64,000 nucleotides of DNA from Mesorhizobium loti. Lineage in GTDB: Bacteria; Pseudomonadota; Alphaproteobacteria; Rhizobiales; Rhizobiaceae. Positions 1-8,677 of this stretch are shown here, in pieces. Both the position numbers and the translations under genes were made by a program. Numbering within the stretch: the stretch's first letter is position 1; every line of letters begins with the position of its first letter. The notes beneath the pieces are model-generated. The model did not search any database, was not told where the DNA came from, and worked only from the letters and a program-made list of their open reading frames with translations. Location: NCBI RefSeq assembly GCF_013170705.1, contig NZ_CP033334.1:5433501-5497500 (forward strand), in the 5' to 3' direction.

Positions 1-714
1 AAGATCCTGTTCGATTTCCTCATCTCGCGCGCCGGTGAAAACGCCTTCCGCCTCGAATGCCGTGCCGACATTTCAGATGATTTCGTTCGCCGGCTGATGC
101 TCTACAGGCTTCGCGCCAAGGTCGAGATTGCCAAATCGGAACAAGCGCTTGTCACTGTTGCGTGGGGAAAAGAGTCAATCCCTTCGGAAAATGATTCAAC
201 CGCGGTTGCCGACACGCGCTTTCCCGGTGAAGGCGTCACGCGCTCCTATGCCGGCACCGAAGACGCCGGCGACGACGACGCCTGGCAAACCTTCCGCATC
301 GCCCACGGCATTGTCGAGAGCGGCGCCGACTACGCGTTGGGCGACGCCTTTCCGCATGACGTCCTGCTCGACGAGACGGGTGGCGTCGGCTTCAGGAAGG
401 GCTGCTATGTCGGCCAGGAAGTCGTCTCGCGCATGCAGCATCGCGGCACGGCGAGGCGCCGCGTGCTGATTGTCCAGGCAAGTCCTCCCCTGCCCGCCGC
501 GGGCACCGACCTCACCGTCGAGGGACGGCCCGTCGGTACACTCGGCTCGAGTACCGGCGGCACGGGACTTGCCATCGCCCGCATAGACAGGGTCAAGGCA
601 GCCTTGGATGCCGGCCTGCCGATCCTGGCTGGCGATGTCCCGGTGACGGTGACCATTCCCGCATGGGCCAAATTCCGTTTTCCTCAGGAAACCGTCAGCG
701 CGGAGGAAGCCTGA
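1..714 (+). CDS. ygfZ: YgfZ/CAF17-like folate-binding protein, 5' partial
   Basis: The reading frame is open from base 1, so the gene starts before the window and only its C-terminal 237 codons are present. About residues 135-150 of the visible part carry the family signature KGCYVGQEVVSR, which matches the K-G-C-Y-x-G-Q-E pattern of YgfZ. Members of this tetrahydrofolate-binding family (related to GcvT) help assemble or repair iron-sulfur clusters in the cytoplasm. The stop TGA overlaps the ATG of the next gene by one base (712-716), which suggests translational coupling with the HD hydrolase. An ATG at 97 is internal and should not be taken as the start. Function is assigned from the signature; the iron-sulfur role is family knowledge. 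Confidence 0.9.
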   Translation, partial: KILFDFLISRAGENAFRLECRADISDDFVRRLMLYRLRAKVEIAKSEQALVTVAWGKESIPSENDSTAVADTRFPGEGVTRSYAGTEDAGDDDAWQTFRIAHGIVESGADYALGDAFPHDVLLDETGGVGFRKGCYVGQEVVSRMQHRGTARRRVLIVQASPPLPAAGTDLTVEGRPVGTLGSSTGGTGLAIARIDRVKAALDAGLPILAGDVPVTVTIPAWAKFRFPQETVSAEEA

Positions 715-1349
715 TGGCGGCGGACCGCGCCGGTGCGCCGCCGCGTGCCTGGCAGCGCATGCTGTCCGGCCGTAGGCTTGACCTGCTCGACCCCTCCCCA
801 CTCGACATCGAGATTTCGGACATTGCCCATGGGCTTGCCCGGGTCGCCCGCTGGAACGGCCAGACCAGCGGCGAGCATGCGTTTTCGGTTGCCCAGCATT
901 CGCTGCTGGTCGAGGCGCTGTTCAACGAACTGGCGCCACAAGCTTCGGCCGATGACCAGTTGGCCGCGCTGCTGCACGATGCGCCCGAATATGTCATCGG
1001 CGACATGATCTCGCCGTTCAAGTCGGTGATGGGCGGCAGCTACAAGGACTGCGAGTTGCGCCTGCAGCGCGCGATCCATCTGCGCTTTTCCCTGCCGCCC
1101 GAACCGGCCGCGGCACTGCGCAGGGAGATCAAGCGTGCCGACCAGATCGCCGCCTATTTCGAGGCAACGCTGCTCGCCGGCTTCTCTACCGCCGAAGCGA
1201 CCGAATTCTTCGGCCGTCCGCGCGGTTTTTCCGCCGAGCGCTTCGACTTCACACCGCGCTCGGTAACCTCCGCGCAAAATGCCTTCCTGAAGCGGTTTTC
1301 GGGGATCGAGAAGTCGCGGCGCCCGGTTGCGACGTCGGCGGTAGGGTAG
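714..1349 (+). CDS. HD-domain phosphohydrolase (YfbR-like)
   Basis: This 211-residue protein begins at the ATG that overlaps the ygfZ stop codon. An earlier in-frame ATG at 663 lies inside ygfZ and is unlikely to be used. It shows the HD signature: an early histidine in HAFSVAQHS, the paired HD in LLHDAPEYVIGD, and a distal aspartate in KRADQIAA. This is the metal-binding set of small HD phosphohydrolases such as YfbR-type 5'-nucleotidases. The natural substrate cannot be read from sequence; a nucleotide monophosphate is the best guess. Coupling to ygfZ suggests co-expression rather than a shared pathway. Confidence 0.85.
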   Translation: MAADRAGAPPRAWQRMLSGRRLDLLDPSPLDIEISDIAHGLARVARWNGQTSGEHAFSVAQHSLLVEALFNELAPQASADDQLAALLHDAPEYVIGDMISPFKSVMGGSYKDCELRLQRAIHLRFSLPPEPAAALRREIKRADQIAAYFEATLLAGFSTAEATEFFGRPRGFSAERFDFTPRSVTSAQNAFLKRFSGIEKSRRPVATSAVG

Positions 1350-1384
1350 AAAACGCTAAATTAACCGGAACGGATAACAGTGCG

Positions 1385-3556
1385 GTGTTCGATCACGCAC
1401 CGCAGGCGCGCCTCATGCCCGTCGTGGATGTCAAGAATGGTTCGGTCGTGCCGGAGCGGACGGCCGAAGGCATGGAGCGCTCGCGCCGCATGGAAGACGA
1501 GCTGCGCGAACAGAACGAACGCTTTTCAGCCGCCGTCGAGAACATGTCGCACGGCCTGTGCATGTTCGACGCCGACGAACGCATGATCATCTGCAACGGC
1601 AACTACCTCAATATCTTTCGCCTCGACGCCAAGCTGATACGTCCGGGCATCCGCTTCATCGACATCCTGCGGCACAGCGTCGACATCGGCATCGCCTCGC
1701 AAACCGCAGACGAGCTTTATGCCATCCGCAAACCCTATATCGACCAGGCGAAACCCTCGACCTACGAGGAGACGCTGTCGGATGGCCGCATCGTCAGTAT
1801 CTCGCACCGCCCGCTGGCCTTGGGCGGCTGGGTTTCGATCTACGAGGACATCACCGAGCAGCGGCGCGCCGAGCAGGACCTCAAGGAGCAACACCGCCGC
1901 TTCGATGCCGCGCTCGCCAACATGTCGCAAGGCCTGCTGATGTACGACGGCAACGGCAAGATGATCGTGCGCAACCGGCGCTTTCTGGAGCTCTACAACG
2001 TTACCGCGGCCGACCTCCCGCTTGGAACAACGCACCGCGATGCGCTGGAACGATTGCTGGAACTCGGCATCTATACGAAGATCGATGTCGATAGCGAAGT
2101 CGCCAAAACCGAAGCCTGCCTGGTGGCGGCAAAGATGCATTCGGCCTATCGATATCTAACCGACGGCAGGACGGTTCTGGTCACGCACCAGCCAATGAGC
2201 GGCGGCGGCTGGGTGGTGACCTTCGACGACGTCACCGAACGCCGCCGCACCGAAGAGCGCATGACCCATCTTGCGCATCACGACACGCTAACCGGGCTGC
2301 CCAACCGCTCGATGCTTCGCGAGCGGCTCGACCTGGCCCTGGACGATGAGGCGGCTACGCCGTTGGCGGTCTTCTCGCTCGATCTCGACCGCTTCAAAGC
2401 GGTCAACGACACCTGGGGACATCCTGCCGGCGACTGGCTCCTGAAAAGCGTCGCCGAGAGGCTGCAGCGCTGCCTGCGCAATCAAACAGATATCGTAGCC
2501 CGTTTCGGCGGCGACGAGTTCGTCATAATGCAGTTCGATTCCAGAGGCATCGCCGAGGCGGAAAAGCTGGCGAAGCGCATCGTCGAGGCGATCGCAAAAC
2601 CGTTTCGCGACAAGAGCCGGGAGATGCACATCGGTATCAGCCTCGGCATTGCCGTTTTCCCCGACGACGGCAGGGACGCCGATACGCTGCTGAAAAACGC
2701 GGATACGGCGCTCTATCGAGCAAAGAGCGAAGGAAGAAACCTGTATCGCTTCTTCGAGCCCGAAATGGACGCCGTGGTGCAGGCCCGCCGGGCGATCGAG
2801 GTAGACCTCGAGGCTGCGCTGCCGCGCCAGGAATTCGATCTTGACTTCCAACCCATCATGAACATCGCTTCCGGCGAGATCGTCGGCGCGGAGGCCTTGA
2901 TGCGCTGGCATTCCCCGGCGCGCGGCACCGTCGCTCCGGACGAATTCATTCCGGCCGCCGAAGAAACCGGACTGATCGTGCCGCTTGGCGAGTGGGCGCT
3001 GAGAACCGCCTGCACGGCGGCGGCGAGCTGGCCTCCCGGCTTGCGCATCGCGGTCAATGTCTCGGCCGTGCAGCTTAGGAGCAGCGGCTTTGCCCGCAGC
3101 GTCATCTCGGCGCTGGCCTTTTCTGGCGTGCCGGCCGCACAGCTGGAGCTGGAAATCACCGAAACCGTGCTGATGGACGAGAGCAAAGCCGTGCTCAAGA
3201 CGCTGCGTCAGTTGCGCGAACTCGGTATCCGCATCGCGCTGGACGATTTCGGCACCGGCTATTCCTCGCTCGGCTACCTCAGGCGTTTCCCGGTCGACAA
3301 GATCAAGATCGATCGATCGTTCATTGGCGACATGGCCAATCACGACACCGCGGCGATCGTCCGCACCGTCATCGGGCTCGGCACCGAGCTTGGCATTGTT
3401 GTCACGGCCGAAGGCGTCGAGACCGAGATGCAGCTCGACATGCTGCGCGAAAATGGCTGTGTCGAGGCTCAGGGGTACCTTATCGGCGTACCCTCAAAGG
3501 CATCGGATATTCAGCGCCTGTTGAAATCGCGTGCACTGCACAACCGGATCGGCTGA
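1385..3556 (+). CDS. PAS-PAS-GGDEF-EAL cyclic-di-GMP protein
   Basis: This 723-residue cytoplasmic protein has no membrane segment. Two PAS-like sensor repeats cover about residues 45-160 and 170-285; both begin with a similar ENMSHGL/ANMSQGL motif, which suggests internal duplication. A diguanylate cyclase domain follows, with RFGGDEF at about 373-379. The phosphodiesterase domain has EALMRW at 503 and DDFGTGYSS at 620, and the residues expected for metal binding and catalysis are visible. Both output domains therefore look catalytically complete. The inhibitory RxxD I-site before GGDEF is replaced by NQTD. The start is a GTG preceded by a purine-rich GGATAACAG; an ATG at 1415 is an alternative. 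It meets the desaturase gene tail to tail. Confidence 0.9.
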   Translation: MFDHAPQARLMPVVDVKNGSVVPERTAEGMERSRRMEDELREQNERFSAAVENMSHGLCMFDADERMIICNGNYLNIFRLDAKLIRPGIRFIDILRHSVDIGIASQTADELYAIRKPYIDQAKPSTYEETLSDGRIVSISHRPLALGGWVSIYEDITEQRRAEQDLKEQHRRFDAALANMSQGLLMYDGNGKMIVRNRRFLELYNVTAADLPLGTTHRDALERLLELGIYTKIDVDSEVAKTEACLVAAKMHSAYRYLTDGRTVLVTHQPMSGGGWVVTFDDVTERRRTEERMTHLAHHDTLTGLPNRSMLRERLDLALDDEAATPLAVFSLDLDRFKAVNDTWGHPAGDWLLKSVAERLQRCLRNQTDIVARFGGDEFVIMQFDSRGIAEAEKLAKRIVEAIAKPFRDKSREMHIGISLGIAVFPDDGRDADTLLKNADTALYRAKSEGRNLYRFFEPEMDAVVQARRAIEVDLEAALPRQEFDLDFQPIMNIASGEIVGAEALMRWHSPARGTVAPDEFIPAAEETGLIVPLGEWALRTACTAAASWPPGLRIAVNVSAVQLRSSGFARSVISALAFSGVPAAQLELEITETVLMDESKAVLKTLRQLRELGIRIALDDFGTGYSSLGYLRRFPVDKIKIDRSFIGDMANHDTAAIVRTVIGLGTELGIVVTAEGVETEMQLDMLRENGCVEAQGYLIGVPSKASDIQRLLKSRALHNRIG

Positions 3557-3577
3557 CGGCGTCCGCGCAAGGTCAGC
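3552..3577. repeat. Short inverted repeat spanning two convergent stop codons
   Basis: GCTGAC at 3552-3557 is the reverse complement of GTCAGC at 3572-3577. The arms contain the stop codons of the GGDEF-EAL gene and of the desaturase on the other strand. It could act as a weak bidirectional terminator, but there is no T tract and the six-base stem may be chance. Confidence 0.3.
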
Positions 3578-4499
3578 TTAGCGTTTCCAAATATTTCTCG
3601 TGGAAGCTGACATAGCCGGGCTCTACCACCTTGAGATGCCGCTCGATCAGCGCGTGAAATTGCGGCAATTGATGAAATGGCACACCGGGATAGGCGTGAT
3701 GCTCGGCGTGGAACGGCATGTTCCAGGCGAGCTTGCGCACCACCCAATTGGTCAGCGTGGTTCTTGTGTTCTCCAGCATGTTGGCGACGAACGGACAGCG
3801 GCCGTGCTCGGCCAGGAGATAGAGACGCAGAAACGGCTGACCGAGCAGAGCCGGAATGATCCAGACATGAAGGAGCACGGAGAGCTGGAAATAGACGGCA
3901 AGCAGAATAAGCACGGCGTAGAAGACAATCATGGCGCGCGCCTCGGCGCTAACCTTGGGTCGACCTTTCGGCGGCACATAGCTTTCCTGGCTGCCGCCGG
4001 CCGCATTGGCGTAGAGCGTCTTGAGATGGCCCCACCACAGCGGAATGCCGGAGACATGCACAAGATACTGCCGCAGCGTTTCCGGCTTGGGAAAGGCCAG
4101 TTCCGGGTCGTTCTCGGGATCCTGGGTGAAGCGGTGATGGGCGAAATGGAAATAGCGGAACCAGTCGGCCGGCAATGCAAGCGCCAGGCTGCACACCCGC
4201 GCCACGGCATCGTTCAGCCACTGCGTCTCGAACGCGGTGCGATGAACCGTCTCGTGCAGCAGTGTGAACAGGAACACGATGAGGATGCCTTGCGGCAGCA
4301 TCAGCAACGGCCAGAATGGCACTTTCGCGGCGATCAGCGATCCAATGATCGCAATCGCACCCCAGTGAGCGAAGAGCTGAGCGAGACCCGCGGCGTCGGA
4401 CTTGGCGGTCAGGCGGCTGCGTTCTTCCGGGGTTAGTGACGCGATTATGTCGCGATGGTCCATCGGCTTGATCCAGAGTGGCAATTTGACGAGGCTCAC
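3573..4499 (-). CDS. Membrane fatty acid desaturase
   Basis: The 308-residue protein shows the three histidine clusters of membrane di-iron desaturases in order: HETVH, HFAHH (followed by RFTQDPENDPE) and HAEHH near the C-terminus (HAEHHAYPGVPFHQLP). Hydrophobic segments lie between the clusters, as expected for a cytoplasmic-membrane enzyme that inserts a double bond or hydroxyl into an acyl chain. Substrate is unknown. The start used here is a GTG at 4499; an ATG at 4463 is a good alternative that would remove 12 residues. It is divergent from the LysR gene across 67 bases, so that regulator is the likely controller (inference). Confidence 0.85.
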   Translation of the reverse strand: MSLVKLPLWIKPMDHRDIIASLTPEERSRLTAKSDAAGLAQLFAHWGAIAIIGSLIAAKVPFWPLLMLPQGILIVFLFTLLHETVHRTAFETQWLNDAVARVCSLALALPADWFRYFHFAHHRFTQDPENDPELAFPKPETLRQYLVHVSGIPLWWGHLKTLYANAAGGSQESYVPPKGRPKVSAEARAMIVFYAVLILLAVYFQLSVLLHVWIIPALLGQPFLRLYLLAEHGRCPFVANMLENTRTTLTNWVVRKLAWNMPFHAEHHAYPGVPFHQLPQFHALIERHLKVVEPGYVSFHEKYLETLS

Positions 4500-4546
4500 C
4501 CTAGCCGTTGAAAAAGCTTTCCAAAAGCGACGATTCCTGCGATTTG

Positions 4547-4563
4547 GATAAGCCTACCTTATC
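4547..4563. promoter_or_regulatory. Candidate LysR-type operator (GATAAG-N5-CTTATC)
   Basis: GATAAG at 4547-4552 and CTTATC at 4558-4563 form a perfect inverted repeat that contains the T-N11-A pattern of LysR-family boxes. It ends three bases before the ATG of the LysR gene, between it and the divergent desaturase. Binding here would be expected to repress the regulator's own translation start region. Assignment is by pattern and position only. Confidence 0.5.
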
Positions 4564-4566
4564 TAT

Positions 4567-5493
4567 ATGGCGATCATGGTCACATCTCCATCCCTCAAAG
4601 GGCTTCAGGCTTTCGAGGCCGCGGCGCGCACGGGCAGCTTTGCCGCGGCGGCGGAGGAGCTTTCGGTTTCGGCCGCCGCCGTCAGCCAGCTTATCCGCAC
4701 CGTCGAGGAGCAGATGGGCCGCAGGCTGTTTCATCGGGTCAACCGCAAAGTGGTCCTCACAGAGGCCGGCGTGGAGATGCTGCCGCGCCTGACCATGGCC
4801 TTCCAGGAAATCGGTAGCGTCTCGCGCGAACTGGGCGGCGACGCATTTCGCCCACGCCTGGTGGTCTCGGTGCCGCCATCCATGGCCATGGGCTGGCTTT
4901 CGCAGCGTCTGTACGGTTTTGTCGCAAGCCATGGCGCCGCCGATATATCGCTGCGCGGTGACGACGACCCTGTGCCGTTCGACCGCGAGTTGATCGACAT
5001 CAGGCTTTCTTACGGTCCGCACTATCGCGATCACCCGACCGAGGACATCGCCCGGGACGCCGTCTATCCCGTCTGCGCACCATCGCTTTCCAGCGCGATC
5101 AACGCAGGCGACGATCCTCTTGCAGCGCTGCCGCTGATCCACACCGACTGGGGTCCGACCGGCGCATCGTTTCCGTCCTGGCGCAACTGGTTCGAGGCGG
5201 CCGGTGTCCAACCTGGCCGGGCAGCGCAGCGCGGCCTGTCGGCCAACTCGTCTCGTGCCGCGCTCGACCTCGCCATTTCGGGACTGGGCGTGGCACTGGC
5301 ACAAGGGGTCTATTGTGCCGAAGCGGTGGAAGACGGCAGGCTGATAAGGCCGGCAGCCAGGGCAATCGCGCTACGCCAGCCATATTGCCTGACTATACCG
5401 GAGCGCAGCGCCAGACGCGATGTCGTGGCGGCGTTCCGCGACTGGCTGATCAAGGAATGCCAGCGCATGGTGGGCTCACCGGCGCTGCGTTGA
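4567..5493 (+). CDS. LysR family transcriptional regulator (GcvA-like)
   Basis: The 308-residue protein has an N-terminal winged helix-turn-helix at about residues 10-70, with the typical run AARTGSFAAAAEELSVSAAA followed by SQLIRTVEEQMG, and a C-terminal periplasmic-binding-like effector domain. The overall style (two-residue-shifted LKGLQAFEAAA start) resembles GcvA/AmpR-type regulators. It is divergent from the desaturase and has a LysR-like inverted repeat just before its start. Effector unknown. The ATG at 4567 is kept; a second ATG at 4576 is possible. Confidence 0.9.
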   Translation: MAIMVTSPSLKGLQAFEAAARTGSFAAAAEELSVSAAAVSQLIRTVEEQMGRRLFHRVNRKVVLTEAGVEMLPRLTMAFQEIGSVSRELGGDAFRPRLVVSVPPSMAMGWLSQRLYGFVASHGAADISLRGDDDPVPFDRELIDIRLSYGPHYRDHPTEDIARDAVYPVCAPSLSSAINAGDDPLAALPLIHTDWGPTGASFPSWRNWFEAAGVQPGRAAQRGLSANSSRAALDLAISGLGVALAQGVYCAEAVEDGRLIRPAARAIALRQPYCLTIPERSARRDVVAAFRDWLIKECQRMVGSPALR

Positions 5494-5508
5494 ACCGATA
5501 CACGATGG

Positions 5509-5781
5509 TCACAGGTGTCCGCTCAAGGCCACCACCATGTCCTTGCTGGTGGCCACGGGAACGATCTCGAATTCGACCAGATCAGCCCATTCGACGACCC
5601 AGCGCTGCAGGAGCGTGACGTCATCGGCCTCGACGAGCAGGAAGCAGCGGCTCATATCCGCCGCGATCCAGCTGTGGTGCACGACAAGCTCCTCCGGCTT
5701 CAGACGGCCCCGGTCGCGAAAGCGGCGGTAAATGTCCTTGCGATCGCAGCCGGTGAAATCCTCGATCACGATGAACTGCAT
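5509..5781 (-). CDS. DUF3303 family protein
   Basis: A 90-residue protein starting MQFIVIEDF, preceded by a strong ribosome-binding site AGGGGG. The longer open frame reaching 5940 runs through a palindromic repeat and a terminator-like hairpin and is rejected. It matches the small alpha/beta-barrel-like DUF3303 family by pattern (IEDF...YRRFRDRGR, LVEADD, W...V.FEIVPV). No function is established for the family. It stands alone between the LysR gene and the ATP-grasp operon. Confidence 0.75.
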   Translation of the reverse strand: MQFIVIEDFTGCDRKDIYRRFRDRGRLKPEELVVHHSWIAADMSRCFLLVEADDVTLLQRWVVEWADLVEFEIVPVATSKDMVVALSGHL

Positions 5782-5790
5782 GTTTCCCCC

Positions 5791-5840
5791 TAGAGCAATT
5801 TCAGGAAAAGTGTGAAGCGGTTTTCCGTCCGGAATTGCTT
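5791..5840. repeat. Rhizobial mosaic intergenic repeat, copy A1
   Basis: The segment begins GAGCAATTTCAGGAAAAGTG and ends GGAATTGCTTC, so its ends are inverted copies. It is the reverse complement of the right part of the element at 42559-42684 and shares its end with the one at 25541-25603. This is the type of mosaic palindromic element described for rhizobia. Confidence 0.75.
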
Positions 5841-5855
5841 CAAAACAAATAGATA

Positions 5856-5892
5856 GAGCAACTCGCCGTTTCCGTGAAACGGCGAGTTGCTC
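5856..5892 (-). terminator. Strong intrinsic terminator for the ATP-grasp operon
   Basis: A perfect 17-base inverted repeat (arms 5856-5872 and 5876-5892, three-base loop) lies eight bases downstream of the ATP-grasp stop codon. On the minus strand the stem is followed by a T-rich run (TATCTATTTGTTTTG). It should end the GNAT/C39-ATP-grasp transcript before the DUF3303 gene. Confidence 0.8.
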
Positions 5893-5900
5893 GGGTCGAA

Positions 5901-7367
5901 CTATTGCCGCCCCGGCCGGTCGAGCCTTTCCAGAAACCACTGCGTCAGCCGGATCCAGACCTCGTCCTTTTCGCCGGAATCCTCCCAGCCATGGTCGAGA
6001 TTGGGATTATCGTTGACCTCGATGACGAAGACGCCGTCCTTGGTCTCCTTGAGGTCGACGCCGTAGAGGCCGTCACCGATGCAGCGTGCCGCCTTCACCG
6101 CCGTCTCGACGACATGGGTGGGCGTCTCCTTCAGCGTGAAGGTCTTGATGCCGCCTTGGTCGGGCTTGCCGCTGGCCTTGTGGTTGACGATCTGCCAGTG
6201 CTTCTTGGCCATCAGATAGTGCACGGCAAACAGCGGCTGGCCGCCGAGCACGCCGACACGCCAGTCATATTCGGTGGGAATGAATTTCTGCGCTATGAGA
6301 AGATCGGAATCCTCCAGCCATTCCGTGGCGAGCGTCTTCAGCTCCTCGAAGTTGGCGCATTTCTTGACGCCGCGCGAGAAGGACGAATCCGGAATCTTCA
6401 GCACCAGCGGGAAGCCCAGCGTCTGCGCCGCGAGTTCAAGATCCGAGGTGCCGGCGATCATCACCGTCGGCGGCACCGGCACCTTGTTGTAGGACATCAA
6501 CTCGTTGAGATAGACCTTGTTGGTGCAACGGATCATCGACAGCGGATCGTCGATGACCGGCATGCCTTCCTGCTGGGCGCGGCGGGCGAAGCGATAGGTG
6601 TGGTTGGAGATCGACGTGGTCTCGCGGATGAACAGGGCGTCGTAGTTCGCCAGCTTGGCGAGATCCTTCCTGGTGATGGGCTCGATTTCGACTCCCATCT
6701 TTTCGGCGATCTTGGCCCAGTAGCGCAGCGACGAAATTTCCGAGGGCGGCAATTCCTCGTGCGGATCGACCAACGTGGCAAAGGTGTAGCGCGCCGGCGT
6801 GCGCCCCTTGGTGTCGCGCCATTCGCGGTTGGTGTAGGTCTCCAGACACTGGATGAAGCTCTTTTCCTCGTCCTCTGTCATGCGCGCCAGCGGATGAAAG
6901 CCGATCTTGCGGATCGAGGCCCATTCGGCGCTGTCCTTGATGTGGACCTCCAGGGCCGGTGCCCGGAACCAGTCGAACAGGAGCTTGGCAAAGCGGTCCC
7001 AGACCTTTGACGGGCCGATGCCGAAGAAGATGCAGACCTTGGCGGGAAAGGCGCCGCCGAGATCCTTGCGACATTTGTTGAGCGCCAGTTCCAGTTCGGG
7101 CAGCGCATGTTCGTAGAGCTTGCGCTCCGACAGGTCGATCATCGTCTCAACGGTCGGGATAACCTTGTGGCCGCGCGAGCTCGCCAGCAGCGAGGCATAG
7201 TAGCCGCGGCTCTGGTAGCCATAATTGTTCGATAGATTGATGACCTTCGGCCGCTGGCCCCGAAACAGCGAGGGATGCGCGAGGTAATCGCGGTTGGTGA
7301 TGATCTTGTGCGGTGTCGCCACTTGGTCGAGATCGCTCTGCCGGCCGGTAAGAATGACCCAGGTCAT
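5901..7367 (-). CDS. RimK-family ATP-grasp ligase with RLAN-type N-terminal domain
   Basis: The 488-residue protein has an N-terminal region of about 290 residues (starting MTWVILTGRQSDLDQVATP) resembling the RLAN domain found before RimK-like ATP-grasp modules, and a C-terminal ATP-grasp domain at about 300-480. The ATP-grasp part shows FPLVLKIPDSSFSRGV, a DWRVGVLGGQ strand, and the metal-binding VIEVNDNPNLDHG. RimK-class enzymes form amide bonds between a carboxylate and an amino group, usually glutamate addition. It follows the GNAT/C39 gene with a four-base overlap (ATGA, 7364-7367), so the pair is one operon. The substrate peptide is unknown. Confidence 0.85.
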   Translation of the reverse strand: MTWVILTGRQSDLDQVATPHKIITNRDYLAHPSLFRGQRPKVINLSNNYGYQSRGYYASLLASSRGHKVIPTVETMIDLSERKLYEHALPELELALNKCRKDLGGAFPAKVCIFFGIGPSKVWDRFAKLLFDWFRAPALEVHIKDSAEWASIRKIGFHPLARMTEDEEKSFIQCLETYTNREWRDTKGRTPARYTFATLVDPHEELPPSEISSLRYWAKIAEKMGVEIEPITRKDLAKLANYDALFIRETTSISNHTYRFARRAQQEGMPVIDDPLSMIRCTNKVYLNELMSYNKVPVPPTVMIAGTSDLELAAQTLGFPLVLKIPDSSFSRGVKKCANFEELKTLATEWLEDSDLLIAQKFIPTEYDWRVGVLGGQPLFAVHYLMAKKHWQIVNHKASGKPDQGGIKTFTLKETPTHVVETAVKAARCIGDGLYGVDLKETKDGVFVIEVNDNPNLDHGWEDSGEKDEVWIRLTQWFLERLDRPGRQ

Positions 7368-8554
7368 TGTGTATCGCGCTTCCCCAGAGTGATGGCGGCA
7401 CGCAGTCCGTCGCGGCCGAACTGCGCCATGTTCATGAAGATGTCGTAGGGCACCGGAATGTTGGCGGCATCAAGGATGGTTTCCTGCCTTTCGTCCTCGA
7501 CCCAGGGATCGTGGATCAGAATGTGATCGCCGTCATCGCCGATGGCCAGCACCCAGTGGGGCACCTTCTTGCCGAACATCAGGAAGCCGCTGATCAGCAC
7601 CAGCACCAGTTTTCCCTCTGATATCGCGGTGCGGATATCATCGATGGCGAACGAGCGGTAATTCACCGGGATGCCGTAAAGTTCCGCGCGGCGGCGAAAG
7701 TCAACCTGGGCCAGTTCCATCACCCGGCGCTTCTCCTCGCTGCGCACCGACTGCAGGAACAGCGCGCCGTAGAAGGAAACGAAAATCTCCGCCGCGAGCC
7801 CGCTCTCGTACCCCGACACAGCCAGGCCGAACGGCTCGCAACCGCCCGGTCCGGACATCATGAAGACAGTGGTCGCCTCGCGCCAGAGGCGGATTTCCAT
7901 CACCGGATCGGGCACGAAGTCGCGGTCGAAATTGGCCATTGCCATCATCAGGCAGCATGGGCCGCAGGTGAACTCGCAGGTCTGCTGATAGAATGGCACC
8001 CTGGTGGCGACAGGAAGGTCGCCGCGCAATGTCTTTTCATAGCGAAGCGCCGTCGCGCCGTCCTCGTAGTAACCGGGCTCGCGGCCGATCTTGCGGTAAC
8101 CGGCCTGCTCATAGATGCGGATGGCCCGGCCGTTGTCCTCGCGCACTTCAAGACGCAGCATCATACGGTCGTGCTCGAAGGCGGCCTCCTCCGCGGCCGA
8201 CAGCAGCTGGCGCCCGATGCCGAGCGCGCCAAAAAACGGTCCGACGGCGACGGAATAGAGCCGGGCCACCCCACTGCCCTTGCGAAACAGCACGATCGCA
8301 TAGCCGGCGACGCGGCCATCGACTTCGGCGACCAGCGTCTCCGCGGTCTCGCGCTCGATGAACAGGCGGAAAGACCGGCGGGAAATGCGATCGCTCGAAA
8401 AAACGGCTTTCTCGATGGCGGCGAGATCATCGACGTCAGAGGCGCGGGCCGTGCGGATTTCGGCAGGCATGCGACTTGAGAAAACCTCGATTGCGTTGCG
8501 GAAACGGCCCAAGTCAAAAGCGTCGCAAACACCAGCCGAAGCGCCGGTATTCAT
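7364..8554 (-). CDS. GNAT acetyltransferase fused to C39-like cysteine peptidase
   Basis: This 396-residue protein joins two enzymes. Residues ~30-180 are a GNAT domain (IRTARASDVDDLAAIEKAV..., acetyl-CoA loop near GIGRQLLSAAEEAAFE). Residues ~185-396 are a C39-type papain-fold peptidase: QQTCEFTCGPCCLMMA holds the oxyanion Gln and nucleophile Cys, HWVLAIG the His and HDPW the Asp. The peptidase triad looks intact. It precedes and overlaps the ATP-grasp ligase, so one pathway that acylates, ligates and cleaves peptides is inferred. The ATG at 8554 is used; a TTG at 8557 has slightly better spacing from the AAGGAG site. Confidence 0.85.
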   Translation of the reverse strand: MNTGASAGVCDAFDLGRFRNAIEVFSSRMPAEIRTARASDVDDLAAIEKAVFSSDRISRRSFRLFIERETAETLVAEVDGRVAGYAIVLFRKGSGVARLYSVAVGPFFGALGIGRQLLSAAEEAAFEHDRMMLRLEVREDNGRAIRIYEQAGYRKIGREPGYYEDGATALRYEKTLRGDLPVATRVPFYQQTCEFTCGPCCLMMAMANFDRDFVPDPVMEIRLWREATTVFMMSGPGGCEPFGLAVSGYESGLAAEIFVSFYGALFLQSVRSEEKRRVMELAQVDFRRRAELYGIPVNYRSFAIDDIRTAISEGKLVLVLISGFLMFGKKVPHWVLAIGDDGDHILIHDPWVEDERQETILDAANIPVPYDIFMNMAQFGRDGLRAAITLGKRDTQ

Positions 8555-8677
8555 CAAGCGCTATCGCTCCTTGATTAGGGCCGAATTGTGACAGGTTCCG
8601 TGGCGGCAAGAAAGCTCGCGGGCTTTGAACAGAATCGCTTTTTTACAGGTCGCCGGCGGCGGATGATCGCGGCCAAC

